In this document: positions 34,106 to 43,129 of the stretch, piece after piece | How the letters are laid out: every line of letters starts with the position of its first letter | Position numbering within the stretch: the first letter of the stretch is position 1 | NCBI GenBank assembly: GCA_002496565.1 | Contig: DAKJ01000025.1 | Coordinates: 60,502 to 119,553 of the forward strand | DNA from: Methanosarcina sp. UBA289 | Lineage (GTDB): Archaea > Halobacteriota > Methanosarcinia > Methanosarcinales > Methanosarcinaceae | Direction of reading: 5' to 3' | Length of the DNA stretch: 59,052 nucleotides | Program-made: the position numbers and the translations under genes | The notes under the pieces: generated by a model | Databases searched by the model: none | What the model saw: only the letters and a program-made list of their open reading frames with translations | Told to the model about the DNA's origin: nothing

Positions 34106-35296
34106 TTACTGCTTTAATCCATCCACAAAGTCTTCCATTCTCTCCAATGCCTTTTTAATATCATTTACGGATGCGGCATAAGAACAGCGTAGGAACCCTT
34201 CGCCTGACTCCCCAAAAACGTCTCCGGGAATTGTAACAACTTTCTTTTCATCCAGAAGGCGCTCCGCAAACTCCGAGGAAGAAAGACCGGTATTTCCTAT
34301 ATAAGGGAAGGCGTAAAATGCCCCTTTAGGGTTACAGCATTCGAGTCCTATCCTGTTAAAGCCTCTGACAATAAGGTGTCTGCGCCGGTCATATTCCCTG
34401 ACCATCCTCTCCATTTCCTCTTTACCATGACGGAGTGCTTCGATTGCTCCAATTTGAGCCGTTGTGGGAGCACACATCATGCAGTACTGATGGATCATCA
34501 TCATTGAATGTATAATCTCAGGAGAGCCCATTGCAAAACCAAGCCTTAGTCCTGTCATTGCATAAGCCTTTGAGAACCCGTTGAGCATGACAGTCCGTTC
34601 TTTCATGCCATCAAGGGAAGAGAACGGAACATGCTTGCCTCCATAGGTCAGACACTCATAAACCTCATCTGAGATAACAAACAGATCATTCTCCACAACA
34701 AGGTCGGCAATACCCTCGAGGTCTTCCTGTTCCATGATCGCTCCCGTAGGGTTGTTAGGGAAGTTGAGAATTATTGCTTTCGTCTTGTCAGTGATTGCAG
34801 GTTTGAGAGCTTCTGCAGTCAGGCTAAATTCATCGTCCCTGTGGGTGGAAACGATAACTGGCTTGCCTCCTGCAAGAACAACCGAAGGCATATATGCCAC
34901 GTAAGAGGGCTGGACGATAATAACCTCATCACCAGGATTAACCACGGTCCTTACTGCTATATCCAGAGCTTCACTCACACCTGTTGTGATGAGTATCTCG
35001 GATGAAGGATCATAGTCCAGACCGTAACGTCTGTAATAGGTTCTGGTAAGTTCGTCTCTTAGTTCCGGAAGCCCGTAGTTTGAGGTATATGAAGTTTGCC
35101 CTTTTTCCAGAGAATGAATACACATCTCACGGATGTGCCACGGAGTAATAAAGTCAGGCTCTCCCACACCAAGGGAGATTACATCCTCAAGCCCGGAAAC
35201 CAGATCAAAAAAACGGCGTATTCCTGAAGGGGGAATTTCTTTCACAGCGTCGGCAACAAACTTAGAAGGATTGCATGAAGGTCTCAAGCAAAACAC
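34106..35296 (-). CDS. Class I/II (aspartate-family) aminotransferase
   Basis: PLP-dependent aminotransferase, 396 residues. SLGVGEPDFITPWHIRE, YTSNYGLPELR, ITTGVSEALDIAVR, LNFPNNPTGA, ISDEVYE and the PLP lysine in LNGFSKAYAMTGLRLGF are visible, as is the C-terminal arginine region FLRCSYAAS. The group includes aspartate/aromatic aminotransferases; the substrate cannot be fixed from sequence. The start is uncertain: GTG 35296 is the longest, and TTG 35287 with GGGTG upstream is a good alternative, both before the conserved KFVADAVKEIPPSGIRRFF. The Lrp-type regulator gene lies just upstream on the same strand (71-bp gap), suggesting joint control of amino acid metabolism. Confidence 0.9.
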   Translation of the reverse strand: MFCLRPSCNPSKFVADAVKEIPPSGIRRFFDLVSGLEDVISLGVGEPDFITPWHIREMCIHSLEKGQTSYTSNYGLPELRDELTRTYYRRYGLDYDPSSEILITTGVSEALDIAVRTVVNPGDEVIIVQPSYVAYMPSVVLAGGKPVIVSTHRDDEFSLTAEALKPAITDKTKAIILNFPNNPTGAIMEQEDLEGIADLVVENDLFVISDEVYECLTYGGKHVPFSSLDGMKERTVMLNGFSKAYAMTGLRLGFAMGSPEIIHSMMMIHQYCMMCAPTTAQIGAIEALRHGKEEMERMVREYDRRRHLIVRGFNRIGLECCNPKGAFYAFPYIGNTGLSSSEFAERLLDEKKVVTIPGDVFGESGEGFLRCSYAASVNDIKKALERMEDFVDGLKQ

Positions 35297-35367
35297 CCTG
35301 TAAAAACCATATAAATTATATAAAATGTAAAATTGAATAGGGAGATCAGAATTTGAACTGGCTCGTA

Positions 35368-35859
35368 TTAAAATGATACTGGTAGCCTCTCAATTGTTTC
35401 AGGTTCACGGAGGATGACCCCGTCTTCTTTATAGGTTTTCAGTACGAAGTGGGTTGATGTGCTCTGTACCTGATCAAGAGTTGCAATTTTCTCTGCTACG
35501 AAAAATGCCACGTCCTTCATTGATTTCCCCCGGACAGTAAGGGATATGTCATAATTCCCTGATAAGAGCCTGACTGACCTGACTTCTGGGAACTTATAGA
35601 TTCTTTCTGCAATTGCCTGATAGCCCTGATTGCGTTCAAGAGTAACCTTCAGCTCAATAACGGCATAAACATAGTTCTCCCCAACTAAGTCCCAATCAAC
35701 TATGGTTTTGTAGTGCCGGATTACGCCCGTCTCTTCAAGTTTTACAATTGCCTGGGAAACCTCCTGTGCAGACATATCTGTAAGGGATGCGATTTCCTCT
35801 GGACTCGTTCGTGCATCAGTTTCAAGAATTTCCAGTATATGTCGAATCTTTTCATCCAT
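35368..35859 (-). CDS. Lrp/AsnC family transcriptional regulator
   Basis: A 163-residue regulator: N-terminal winged helix-turn-helix (EKIRHILEILETDARTSPEEIASLTDMSAQEVSQAI, in outline, residues 3-50; the recognition region is followed by GVIRHYKTIVDW) and a C-terminal RAM ligand-binding ferredoxin-like domain (VYAVIELKVTLERNQGYQAIAERIYKFPEVRSV and LSGNYDISLTVRG). ATG 35859 with GGTGA upstream is preferred over the reading-frame start at 35895. It is upstream of, and probably regulates, the aminotransferase gene; Lrp-type proteins commonly sense amino acids. Confidence 0.93.
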   Translation of the reverse strand: MDEKIRHILEILETDARTSPEEIASLTDMSAQEVSQAIVKLEETGVIRHYKTIVDWDLVGENYVYAVIELKVTLERNQGYQAIAERIYKFPEVRSVRLLSGNYDISLTVRGKSMKDVAFFVAEKIATLDQVQSTSTHFVLKTYKEDGVILREPETIERLPVSF

Positions 35860-35928
35860 ATTGGTCACCGGCACAAAGGTAAGGGAATTTGACAAAGAAT
35901 CCCGTTTCCGGGGTATATTATATATAAT

Positions 35929-36306
35929 TTATTCAATTAATACAGCATTTACGACTCCATCCTGCCCCGGTCTGCTCGTAACTCTAGCAGTCCCAAGAGG
36001 GGTCCTTATTACGGAGCCTTTTGTAAGAATGTTACGCCTGATATAGTGCTTGTTTGCAGTGTTGTCGAGAACTCTCTCAATGGGGGCAGAAGTTGTCTTT
36101 CCATCTTTGGGATTAGTTACATTTGCAATATTGCACTGAAGAAGTCTTACCTTCCTGTTGCCTCCCATTGTGTGAACATTTTTCCTCTTTATATCACTGA
36201 TACGGGTTTCCGCAGATTCGCGGCCCATTTCAAACTTGCGCTTCCCGCGGGCAGCAATAACTTTCCCACCGGTCACTTTTCTTTTGGAGCTACCTTGCCA
36301 TCTCAT
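35929..36306 (-). CDS. rps8e: 30S ribosomal protein S8e
   Basis: An archaeal/eukaryotic-specific small-subunit protein, 125 residues, typical archaeal length. MRWQGSSKRKVTGGKVIAARGKRKFE is the diagnostic N-terminus (basic, Gly-rich), followed by RKVRLLQCNIANVTNP and the C-terminal TPLGTARVTSRPGQDGVVNAVLI. ATG 36306 has GAGG 8 nt upstream and a TATA box (GAATATAAATAA, about 36351-36362) on the minus strand. It is separated from the Lrp gene by a 69-bp gap. Confidence 0.97.
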   Translation of the reverse strand: MRWQGSSKRKVTGGKVIAARGKRKFEMGRESAETRISDIKRKNVHTMGGNRKVRLLQCNIANVTNPKDGKTTSAPIERVLDNTANKHYIRRNILTKGSVIRTPLGTARVTSRPGQDGVVNAVLIE

Positions 36307-36696
36307 ATTAAAACCTCATCGTGTATTGAAATTAGAATCAATGCTTCTTTAATGATTATTTATATTCCTATTATAATTCTGTACTTCTGATTATAGATAC
36401 TATAATCCTGATGATCCTGATATGGTGATCGTGTCAGGGCATAGGCATACCTATTGCTTAATTGCTCTGATTATATATTAATTATATTAGCAGGAGTGCT
36501 TAACTAGCATATTTGCTATGGACTATTCAATACAAATAGAATCGTATAAGAACTTTGCGATCAGGCATTCAGAAAAAACTTGATCTTGCATCATGCCTGC
36601 GCCTGTAAAAGGAGATAAGATTAGAGAGTTGTAAAATTAGAGAGTTGTAAATATAGATTACAGGATCTTAAATGTAGTACCCAGGGGAGAAAAATA
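36307..36696. promoter_or_regulatory. Divergent promoter region rps8e / DUF6951-like gene
   Basis: Carries the rps8e TATA box and, on the plus side, a duplicated AGAGTTGTAAA (36633, 36649) and GGGGAG before the next gene. No gene seen. Confidence 0.45.
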
Positions 36697-37023
36697 ATGG
36701 CTACAGAGATTTCATTGAATACAATATGTGGACATACAACAAAAATAATTGCCACAAAAGAAGGGAAGACAACTCACATACATATTAAGACCACATGCGA
36801 AAAGCTCAGTAAGTGGGGCACACATTTTGATGTGGAAATGAAAGATCTTATGGGAGGCCCCGAAAGCGTACTTGACCAAAAAATGACTGAAGCGCCCCTT
36901 ACACCTACTTGTCTTGTTCCGGCAGCAGTAATGAATGCTTGCTGGCTCGAAAACGGCATGATTTCAAAGAATCTTGCTCGAGGAATGGGAAAGATGGAGA
37001 TTATCTTTGATAAGTTGGAGTGA
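36697..37023 (+). CDS. Conserved Methanosarcina protein, probably DUF6951
   Basis: A 108-residue cytoplasmic protein with a GGGGAG ribosome-binding site. Its N-terminal half reads NTICGHTTKIIATKEGKTTHIHIKTTCEKL and the end has TPTCLVPAAVMNACWLENGMIS with several conserved-looking cysteines and histidines (C11, H13, C33, C72, C81 approximately), which could bind metal. I recall this type as DUF6951; no function is established. It is monocistronic between rps8e (divergent) and the DUF169 gene. Confidence 0.75.
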   Translation: MATEISLNTICGHTTKIIATKEGKTTHIHIKTTCEKLSKWGTHFDVEMKDLMGGPESVLDQKMTEAPLTPTCLVPAAVMNACWLENGMISKNLARGMGKMEIIFDKLE

Positions 37024-37360
37024 ATTTTCTAAATTTCAAACAACTCCCCAAACAACCCCTTTATTTCCTTTGGAAAGATGGACAGTACGGAAGGAAACCA
37101 GCAGAAAATGGTAGTACTGTGGGAAATTGCCTGCATACATATAAACTCGGGAATGCTTATATCGAATCTTGTCATGTATAATTTGCCCAAAAGTGGACAA
37201 GACAAGTCTCAAACTTTTTTAGGAAAAAGTTTGATAAAAACCTGATCATATATAAATTTACTTATAAATAGACACTAGACAAATCGCTTATAAAATACTT
37301 GAGAACTACTAAAACATTATTTTCAGAACTAACAATAATCTCAAAACCCGAGTTGAAAAC
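37024..37360 (+). promoter_or_regulatory. Gap with hairpin and two TATA boxes before the DUF169 gene
   Basis: AAACTTTTT (37211) and AAAAAGTTT (37224) form a 9-bp hairpin, possibly a terminator of the upstream gene. ATCATATATAAATT (~37245) and CGCTTATAAAATA (~37283) are candidate TATA boxes for the DUF169 gene. No gene. Confidence 0.45.
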
Positions 37361-38050
37361 ATGGATGTAAAAGAGATAAACAAGTACGGACAAGAACTTG
37401 TAGACTGCCTGAAACTCAAGACTTCCCCTGTTGCAGTAAAACTGATCCCAAAGGGAGGAGAAGTTCCGGAGGGAGTTAAGAAAGTAGATGAGACTATGAG
37501 ACATTGCCAGCTGGTTGACAGAGTGAGAAGAACAGGAGAAGAGTTCTATACTCTGGGAGAAGATCAAATGTGTAAAGGTGGAGCTGGCGCGATGGGCCTT
37601 GGCGAAATGCCTCCAAAAGTTGCAAGTGGAGAATTTTATTTTAATAAACTCAAACAGTTCAGCACGCAGGGGGCTGCAAGGCGTACTCTTGAAAGGGTCC
37701 CCAAGCTTCCCGCGAATTCAACAGAAGCTATCCTGTATTCTCCCCTGGAAAAAGCTACGTTTACTCCGGATGTTGTTGTGGTTATCTGCACCCCCAAACA
37801 GGTTATGTTACTTACACAGGCCTTAATGTATAAAACGGGAGGCAGAGTCGAAGCAAGTTTTGCAGGAAAGCAGAGCTTGTGCTCGGACGGGGTTGTACAG
37901 GCGTATAAAGAAGGCAAAGTCGGAGTTACAGTCGGCTGCAGCGGCAGCAGGACATACACCAAGATTGCAGATGAAGAAATGATTATGGGGATTCCTATCG
38001 AACTTCTTGCCGATGTAGCCGCTGGCCTCAAGGAAATTTGCGCTAAGTAA
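37361..38050 (+). CDS. DUF169 family protein
   Basis: A 229-residue cytoplasmic DUF169 protein. Family features are LKTSPVAVKLIPKGGEVPEGV at the N-terminus, RHCQLVDRVR, EDQMCKGGAGAMGLGEMPPKV, YSPLEKATFTPDVVVVICTPKQ, and the C-terminal ADEEMIMGIPIELLADV. Several conserved cysteines (in HC, MCKGG, LCSDG, GCSGSR) suggest a metal or redox centre. DUF169 proteins are widespread in methanogens and clostridia; function is not established. GAGTTG precedes the ATG. Confidence 0.88.
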   Translation: MDVKEINKYGQELVDCLKLKTSPVAVKLIPKGGEVPEGVKKVDETMRHCQLVDRVRRTGEEFYTLGEDQMCKGGAGAMGLGEMPPKVASGEFYFNKLKQFSTQGAARRTLERVPKLPANSTEAILYSPLEKATFTPDVVVVICTPKQVMLLTQALMYKTGGRVEASFAGKQSLCSDGVVQAYKEGKVGVTVGCSGSRTYTKIADEEMIMGIPIELLADVAAGLKEICAK

Positions 38051-38094
38051 ACCCCAGAAAGAGTATCTGCCTTTCAAATAAAAAATTTATTCGT

Positions 38095-38149
38095 GCTCAA
38101 GCCCTTTCAAGAAATCTCCAAATAAGAAATTCCATGAAAGGGCAAGAGC
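38095..38149 (+). terminator. Hairpin after the DUF169 gene
   Basis: GCTCAAGCCCTTTCA (38095-38109) and TGAAAGGGCAAGAGC (38135-38149) form a 13-bp stem interrupted by an AA/AA internal loop, 25-nt loop. No T-run follows, so it may stabilise the 3' end rather than terminate. Confidence 0.4.
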
Positions 38150-38476
38150 TTATGATATGCACATTAAGAAATCTCAATACCCCTTAAATAGACATATTTA
38201 ACTCATTCTTTTGACTCAATTTTGTTATTAATTCCTCCAAAAGCACAGAACATATCATTCAAATTCTTACACGGGCACCCGCTTTAACTTAAGTTTCACC
38301 ATTGATTCAGTACCTACAAGAGAAAATGAACATGCGGGAAAGATTTAACTGTATAAATTAATTCATTAACCGAGCGAAAGCCAAAAGAGCTTATCCAAAC
38401 TAACCTTCTTCAGCAAATTTAAAAACAATTTCCTTTGCCCGTGAGTCAACCTTTTTGAGTGAATTGCATCTTTATG

Positions 38477-38550
38477 TAAATTAGTCCGCTTGAGCGAACG
38501 AAGTGAGCGAAACGGACCCCGTCCTCCCGAGACGGGACTCGGGGCGGGAA
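38477..38550. repeat. GC-rich tandem hairpin element
   Basis: GTCCG...CGGAC encloses GAGCGAACGAAGTGAGCGA (itself palindromic around CGAACG/AAGTGAGCG), directly followed by CCCGTC...GACGGG and GGGGCGGG. It is strikingly GC-rich against an AT-rich gap. It may be a dispersed palindromic repeat or a structured RNA. Confidence 0.45.
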
Positions 38551-38584
38551 TCAATTATATACTAAAAGAGAAAAGAGAAGAAAA

Positions 38585-39085
38585 ATGACCTATTACATAG
38601 CAGACTCAGCGGTTTTTATAATGGGAAACTGTGACCTGGACAGTTCCCTGATAATTACCGTCCCTTCGGTTGCAGAAGAATTGAAAAGTAGGGACTCCGC
38701 ACTTCGTTTTGATCTTGCAAAAGAAGGAGGGTTACGTGTGGAATGGCCAGATCCCAAAATGGTAAAAGAAGTTAGGGAAATGGCTGAGCACACCCGGGAC
38801 TCCGAGGAACTCTCAAAAACTGACCTTGAAATCCTTGCAAAAGCTCTTGAATACAGGGACAAAGGCATATTGCTTACGGATGATTATGCAGTCCAAAACG
38901 TTGCCGTACAACTTGGGATTCAGGTAAAACCCATTGCCCAGAAAAAAATAAAGGATATTATTATCTGGCAAAAACAGTGTATTGGCTGCAAAAAAACTTT
39001 TGACAAGGGGGATGTTTGCCCTATATGCGGTTCACCCCTTAAGAAAAAAAGAAAAAAAAGTAGAAAAGAGAAGAGTTACTCTTGA
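38585..39085 (+). CDS. nob1: Ribosome biogenesis endonuclease Nob1
   Basis: A PIN-domain endonuclease that matures the 3' end of 16S rRNA. Residues 1-120 form the PIN domain (YYIADSAVFIMG with the first catalytic Asp; VPSVAEELKSR; SKTDLEILAKAL; LTDDYAVQNVA with later acidic residues). Residues ~130-155 are the zinc ribbon (CIGCKKTF....CPICGSPL) followed by a Lys/Arg-rich tail. The 166-residue length is normal for archaeal Nob1. ATG 38585 follows AGAGAAG and a TATA box only ~25-30 nt upstream, so a near-leaderless transcript is likely. Confidence 0.93.
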   Translation: MTYYIADSAVFIMGNCDLDSSLIITVPSVAEELKSRDSALRFDLAKEGGLRVEWPDPKMVKEVREMAEHTRDSEELSKTDLEILAKALEYRDKGILLTDDYAVQNVAVQLGIQVKPIAQKKIKDIIIWQKQCIGCKKTFDKGDVCPICGSPLKKKRKKSRKEKSYS

Positions 39086-39250
39086 GCTGAAGAAAAAGAT
39101 ATAATGCTTGATAATGTAATAGTGTCTTTAATTGAGAGAATATACATTTGAATATAGTTTTCCAGGCAGTATTCCAGGCAGATTATAAGTAAGTTGTAAA
39201 ATGTGTCGAAAAATACAGCCAGATAAAAAAACTCAGGTGGGAATGGAGGC

Positions 39251-39865
39251 ATGAAGAATATAGAAGACTTAATCCAGAAAGCTGTGGAACTGCAAAGCAA
39301 CGGGCTTGTAACCGGCCAGATTGCTGACGAACTCAACGTTTCAAGGGAAACGGTTACCTGGCTTTTAACCCGTTCAAAAAAAGAAGTAGCAGTCCCCGCT
39401 CCGAAGGATATTTCCGTGAACTGGAGCAGTATAGGAAAAAGTGCTACGCGGCTCCACTACATCTCGCTTGCGCTCTGCGACATGGTGCTTGAGACTCTGG
39501 AAAAAACAAACGCCGAAGTCGACGTAGTTGTCGGTGTCGCTGCCAGTGGAATTCCTCTAGCAAGCATGATGGCAAATGAGCTAGGAGCTGACTTTGCCCT
39601 CTATCATTCCCGTAAAGGACAAGACGTGGTTCAGCCAGGCCAGAAAGGAACAATAAGCAGGAATTTCGGAAGCGTTGCCGGCAAGAACTGCGTGATCGTG
39701 GATGACGTCATTACTACAGGCTCTACAACGATGGAAGTTATAGAGCAACTTAGGGAAATGGGCGCGAAACCTAGAGCCGTAGTGGTTCTTGTAGACAAAA
39801 AAGGCGCAGACATGATTGCTAATGTCCCGATCCAGTCTCTTGTAAGGATTGTACGCTTGGACTAA
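39251..39865 (+). CDS. gfcR: PyrE-like transcriptional regulator GfcR
   Basis: A 204-residue fusion of an N-terminal helix-turn-helix (LIQKAVELQSNGLVTGQIADELNVSRETVTWLLTR, residues ~5-40, outline) and a C-terminal phosphoribosyltransferase domain with the PRPP loop VIVDDVITTGSTT. It is related to orotate phosphoribosyltransferase. In haloarchaea GfcR activates glycolytic and gluconeogenic genes; in methanogens the targets are unknown. ATG 39251 (MKNIED) has GGAGG just upstream. A strong hairpin follows the stop. Confidence 0.92.
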   Translation: MKNIEDLIQKAVELQSNGLVTGQIADELNVSRETVTWLLTRSKKEVAVPAPKDISVNWSSIGKSATRLHYISLALCDMVLETLEKTNAEVDVVVGVAASGIPLASMMANELGADFALYHSRKGQDVVQPGQKGTISRNFGSVAGKNCVIVDDVITTGSTTMEVIEQLREMGAKPRAVVVLVDKKGADMIANVPIQSLVRIVRLD

Positions 39866-40412
39866 AAGGCAAAGTAAGGACAAATTGTTAAAACTTTTTT
39901 GCGCAGAAAGCCTTTCCTGGTGAAATAAATAGGAAAGGCAAGCTTTTTAACTTAATTTTCTTTCTTTTATATGAGTTAACTATTTACCCCTAACTGATGC
40001 AGGACTACAAGATCAACTTACTAGGATTGAGAAAAAGCTGGTATAAATTTGAGAGAAGTGTAGGGAAAGTCTTATGCACATATTTTTCAATAACTTAATT
40101 TACTACTTAGAACCACAAATTTTAAAAATAAATAGTCTAGAGATTTCAAGCAAAATAAATAAGAAGTTCTCTTCTCGTTTTCGTTTACTAGCTAAAAATT
40201 TCCCAAAATCTGCAGCTATCTTTAAAATTTTTAATAACTAAAATCATCTGCATAATTTTAGAATAAAAATAAGCTTGATAGTCTTTTTTGAAGGAAAAAT
40301 CTGAAAAAACAGAGCTTTTGTAAAAATAGAATTTCTTAAAATAAACTAATTAAGAATAGTATTTTTTTATCCAGAATAGAAGCAAAGGAAGGAAAGAGGC
40401 TATTAAAGCCCT
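39866..40412. other. AT-rich gap after gfcR
   Basis: Convergent with the DHH gene. Apart from the terminator at 39910-39948 I see only AT-rich sequence. Confidence 0.5.
39910..39948 (+). terminator. gfcR terminator
   Basis: GCCTTTCCT (39910-39918) pairs with AGGAAAGGC (39931-39939), 12-nt loop, followed by TTTTT at 39944-39948. Confidence 0.6.
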
Positions 40413-42545
40413 TTAATACTCGACGTCTGCGGATGCAATCTTCTCGGCAAGCCTTGATAGCACCTCAGTCCTCATTCCTTCTACAAACTTGATACTGCCC
40501 ACAACAAGATGTCCTCCTCCGCTGACGCCGGCACCTTTCATTTCTTCCCGGAGTTCCCGAACGATTTTCGGAATATTCATAAGCACGCCCTTGGAGCGGA
40601 TAACTGCAAAGTCAGGACCATATCCGATGGTTACCACGGGATTATCCAGATACTTTTTAGTAAGCACGTCATGAACTTCTCCGGAGGTCTTTCCTGGTGG
40701 CGGGAAGGTGAATTTCTGGGCGTAGTTTTCAACGTCTATCACATTCATAATAGCCCCATTTGCCAGTTTTTGAGACTTGACATTAAAGAGGCAGGTCTCA
40801 AGCTGTTCCTGTATCATGGAATTTGCTTGTTCGCAGAGCAGGGAAACCAAGTTTTTATGAGTCTCGTGATCCCCAAGATCCAGAATGTCATCGATAAGGC
40901 CCTTTCCACTACTAAATTTCAACCAGAACTGTTCATAGTCCAGAGCCAGAGCCATTTCTTTCAATTCTTCAAGGGTATAACAATCCGAGGCAAGAGCTAT
41001 GTACCTTTCAGCTTCCGGAGCCTCTGAACGGTCTCCAACTGCCGAAACCGCTGGAAGATGCTTTATTGTATCGCTAATGTCGGGATTGATCATACGAGCA
41101 ACTTCAGCGCAGAGCATTCCGGCAGTAACCCCGAAATCCCCTCCCACATGCGCAGGATTTACGTGCCCTATAAGATATTGATCAACGATCTCATCGGGAT
41201 GGTGATGGTCAATTACAAGCATATCGATTCCATAAACACTGGCTTGCCGCATTGAAGGAACATCTTCTTCGGTAGATCCATTGTCAACAAGAATCACAAG
41301 CGGCATTTTCTGCCCATGCCTGGAAAGATCTTCAAGCGCAAACGAAATATCTCTCGTAACGTCAGCAAGCTCATAAAAAGGAGCTTTAGAAGGAGCGCGT
41401 TTGTAGAAGTAATATTCCGCATCTGCTCCCCCTATTTCTGTAATAAGGGGTAGGATCGCTCTCTCAAGTGCAATTGCCGAGGTAATTCCATCCGCATCAG
41501 CATGATGCCTGAGAATAATTGGGGTTGAATGGAGAATAGCTTTTTTTATCTCTCTGGCTACATGGAGCATCTTAGGTTTAAGTTTCTCCATAATCTCGCT
41601 TTTGACAAGGAAAGGAATATCCGCAGGAGCTGCTTTTTCGTTAATTACACTTTCAACTCTGCCCTTGACAACTGCTTCCTTCTCACCTGTCAGCTTTTTC
41701 ATACTCATGACCTCGATCTGAATCTGGTCATCTCGCAGAGTCACTTCTCCAGTAATGGAAACTATCATTCCTACATCAATGTGTGGATAGGATCTTTTCC
41801 CAGCACTCTCAAAAGCTGCACAGGGCACAAAACCTCCCTCATCGCCGATGGTAAAAATCGTGGGCCCGCTAGTCTGTTTTACCTGAATTACTTCCCCTTC
41901 GATTCTTAGTAGCCTGCCCTTCATACTGGAGTCAATTTCAGCTGAGTTCTTGAGTGGAAGTTCTTTTTCAAGCTCGATAGTTTCGTATTTTTTAAGGGTT
42001 TTCGGGATCAGATCCAGCTTTCCTCCTGCCTTGACGCTTTTTACCAGAACAATTACGGCTTCCCCGACTTCAGGAGGAACCCCGACATTGCTAGAGTGCA
42101 TAAGCCCTCTTACGTGAGAGTTAAGATCCACAAAGACCCCAAAAGAAGCTTTACTGCTCACTATCCCATGGTAAAGCTTTCCTGCCTCCACGTCCTTAAG
42201 GTCGCAGGATTCATCAAGGGCATAAACATACTGAGAACGGACACAGGAATCACATAGTTCTTCATCAGGATCCTGAGGGTTCTCAATACGCGCTCCACAA
42301 GCCTTGCATGTGTATATCTTTCCCAGTCCTTCGCAGGTTTTGCAGGGGGTAGTTATGTCGATACTTCCAGTGCCTTTACACTTATCACATGCAGTACCAT
42401 TTTTTAGAAAACTGTCAAGATTTTTTTCTGACATTTTCATGAAATCAATTGATTTTGATTTACCTTTGCCCTTACATTGAGGGCAGATTTCAGTTGAAAC
42501 AACTTCATAGCCACGTCCGTGGCAGTCTGGACATTCCTTACTCAT
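40413..42545 (-). CDS. DHH phosphoesterase with DnaJ-type zinc fingers and S1 domain
   Basis: A 710-residue nucleic-acid enzyme of the RecJ-like DHH superfamily. Residues ~1-100 hold DnaJ-type CxxCxGxG repeats (CPDCHGRGYE, CPQCKGKGKS, CDKCKGTGSI, CKTCEGLGKI) and a CxxC...CxxC ribbon. Next is an S1 RNA-binding domain (AGKLYHGIVSSKASFGVFVDLNSHVRGLMH), an OB-fold stretch (~215-290), then the DHH catalytic part: HHADADGITSAIAL, VDNGS, DHHHPDE, and a DHHA1 domain at the C-terminus (GGGHLVVGSIKFVEG). This suggests exonuclease or oligonucleotide phosphodiesterase activity on RNA or DNA. ATG 42545 has no ribosome-binding site and a TATTATATG just upstream, so it may be leaderless. Monocistronic. Confidence 0.9.
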   Translation of the reverse strand: MSKECPDCHGRGYEVVSTEICPQCKGKGKSKSIDFMKMSEKNLDSFLKNGTACDKCKGTGSIDITTPCKTCEGLGKIYTCKACGARIENPQDPDEELCDSCVRSQYVYALDESCDLKDVEAGKLYHGIVSSKASFGVFVDLNSHVRGLMHSSNVGVPPEVGEAVIVLVKSVKAGGKLDLIPKTLKKYETIELEKELPLKNSAEIDSSMKGRLLRIEGEVIQVKQTSGPTIFTIGDEGGFVPCAAFESAGKRSYPHIDVGMIVSITGEVTLRDDQIQIEVMSMKKLTGEKEAVVKGRVESVINEKAAPADIPFLVKSEIMEKLKPKMLHVAREIKKAILHSTPIILRHHADADGITSAIALERAILPLITEIGGADAEYYFYKRAPSKAPFYELADVTRDISFALEDLSRHGQKMPLVILVDNGSTEEDVPSMRQASVYGIDMLVIDHHHPDEIVDQYLIGHVNPAHVGGDFGVTAGMLCAEVARMINPDISDTIKHLPAVSAVGDRSEAPEAERYIALASDCYTLEELKEMALALDYEQFWLKFSSGKGLIDDILDLGDHETHKNLVSLLCEQANSMIQEQLETCLFNVKSQKLANGAIMNVIDVENYAQKFTFPPPGKTSGEVHDVLTKKYLDNPVVTIGYGPDFAVIRSKGVLMNIPKIVRELREEMKGAGVSGGGHLVVGSIKFVEGMRTEVLSRLAEKIASADVEY

Positions 42546-43129
42546 ATAATACCAACACCAATGGTTCTTCCGAACCCGCGTTTTCTTGAACTACTGTTGC
42601 GGCCCAGAACATGTTCCTGAACCTGGACAGTGTTTCTCGTTTTTATTGTCAGCTTTTAAGTACGTTGATCTAACTATACAGCCCTACCCAGACCGAAAAC
42701 TAATTCCATTCTGCTCTCTTCCCTGTCAACTCACTTTTCCCTGTTTTATATTTTCTATGTTTCAAATATAAGTATTTTCAGAGATAACTATTTCTCAGAA
42801 TGAGTCTCTCAAGCAGCCACTTCATAATTTTGTACAATCAGGTATCTGCATTTCTAACACTTATTTCCTTCTCCGATCTCGCATTTCCTTCTCCGATCTC
42901 GCTCAAAATCTGAAAAATTGAAGTCAATAGAAAATCTAGAGAAGAAATTAAGAATAGATAATATAGTATAATATAGTTTTTCAGTTATTTTGAGAATTCA
43001 GGGTGCAAAGTTTTTGAATGATGAATACTTACTCTATAGAAACTTTTATTATCAATAATCCTAACAAAGAATACTTAATTATTATTAGATATGATTTAAA
43101 CATTAATGGAATGAGAGGGCATAACAATT
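42546..43129. other. Intergenic region with a 20-bp tandem repeat
   Basis: Divergent promoter space between the DHH gene and the slipin gene. It contains a perfect 20-bp tandem duplication at 42863-42902 (ATTTCCTTCTCCGATCTCGC unit) and AT-rich TATA-like sequence (GATAATATAGTATAATATAG, ~42957-42976). No gene is supported. Confidence 0.5.

Larger units (their letters stand above)
38051..38584. other. Long gap between DUF169 gene and nob1
   Basis: Contains a terminator-like hairpin (38095-38149), AT-rich sequence, a GC-rich double hairpin (38477-38550) and a TATA box (AATTATATAC, ~38551-38560) that would give nob1 a leader of only a few nucleotides. The short minus-strand frame across 38366-38554 follows the repeat element and is not believed. 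Confidence 0.5.

Noticed and set aside
38366..38554. Minus-strand 62-codon frame upstream of nob1
   Set aside because: It runs through the GC-rich hairpin element, has no ribosome-binding site and no family resemblance.
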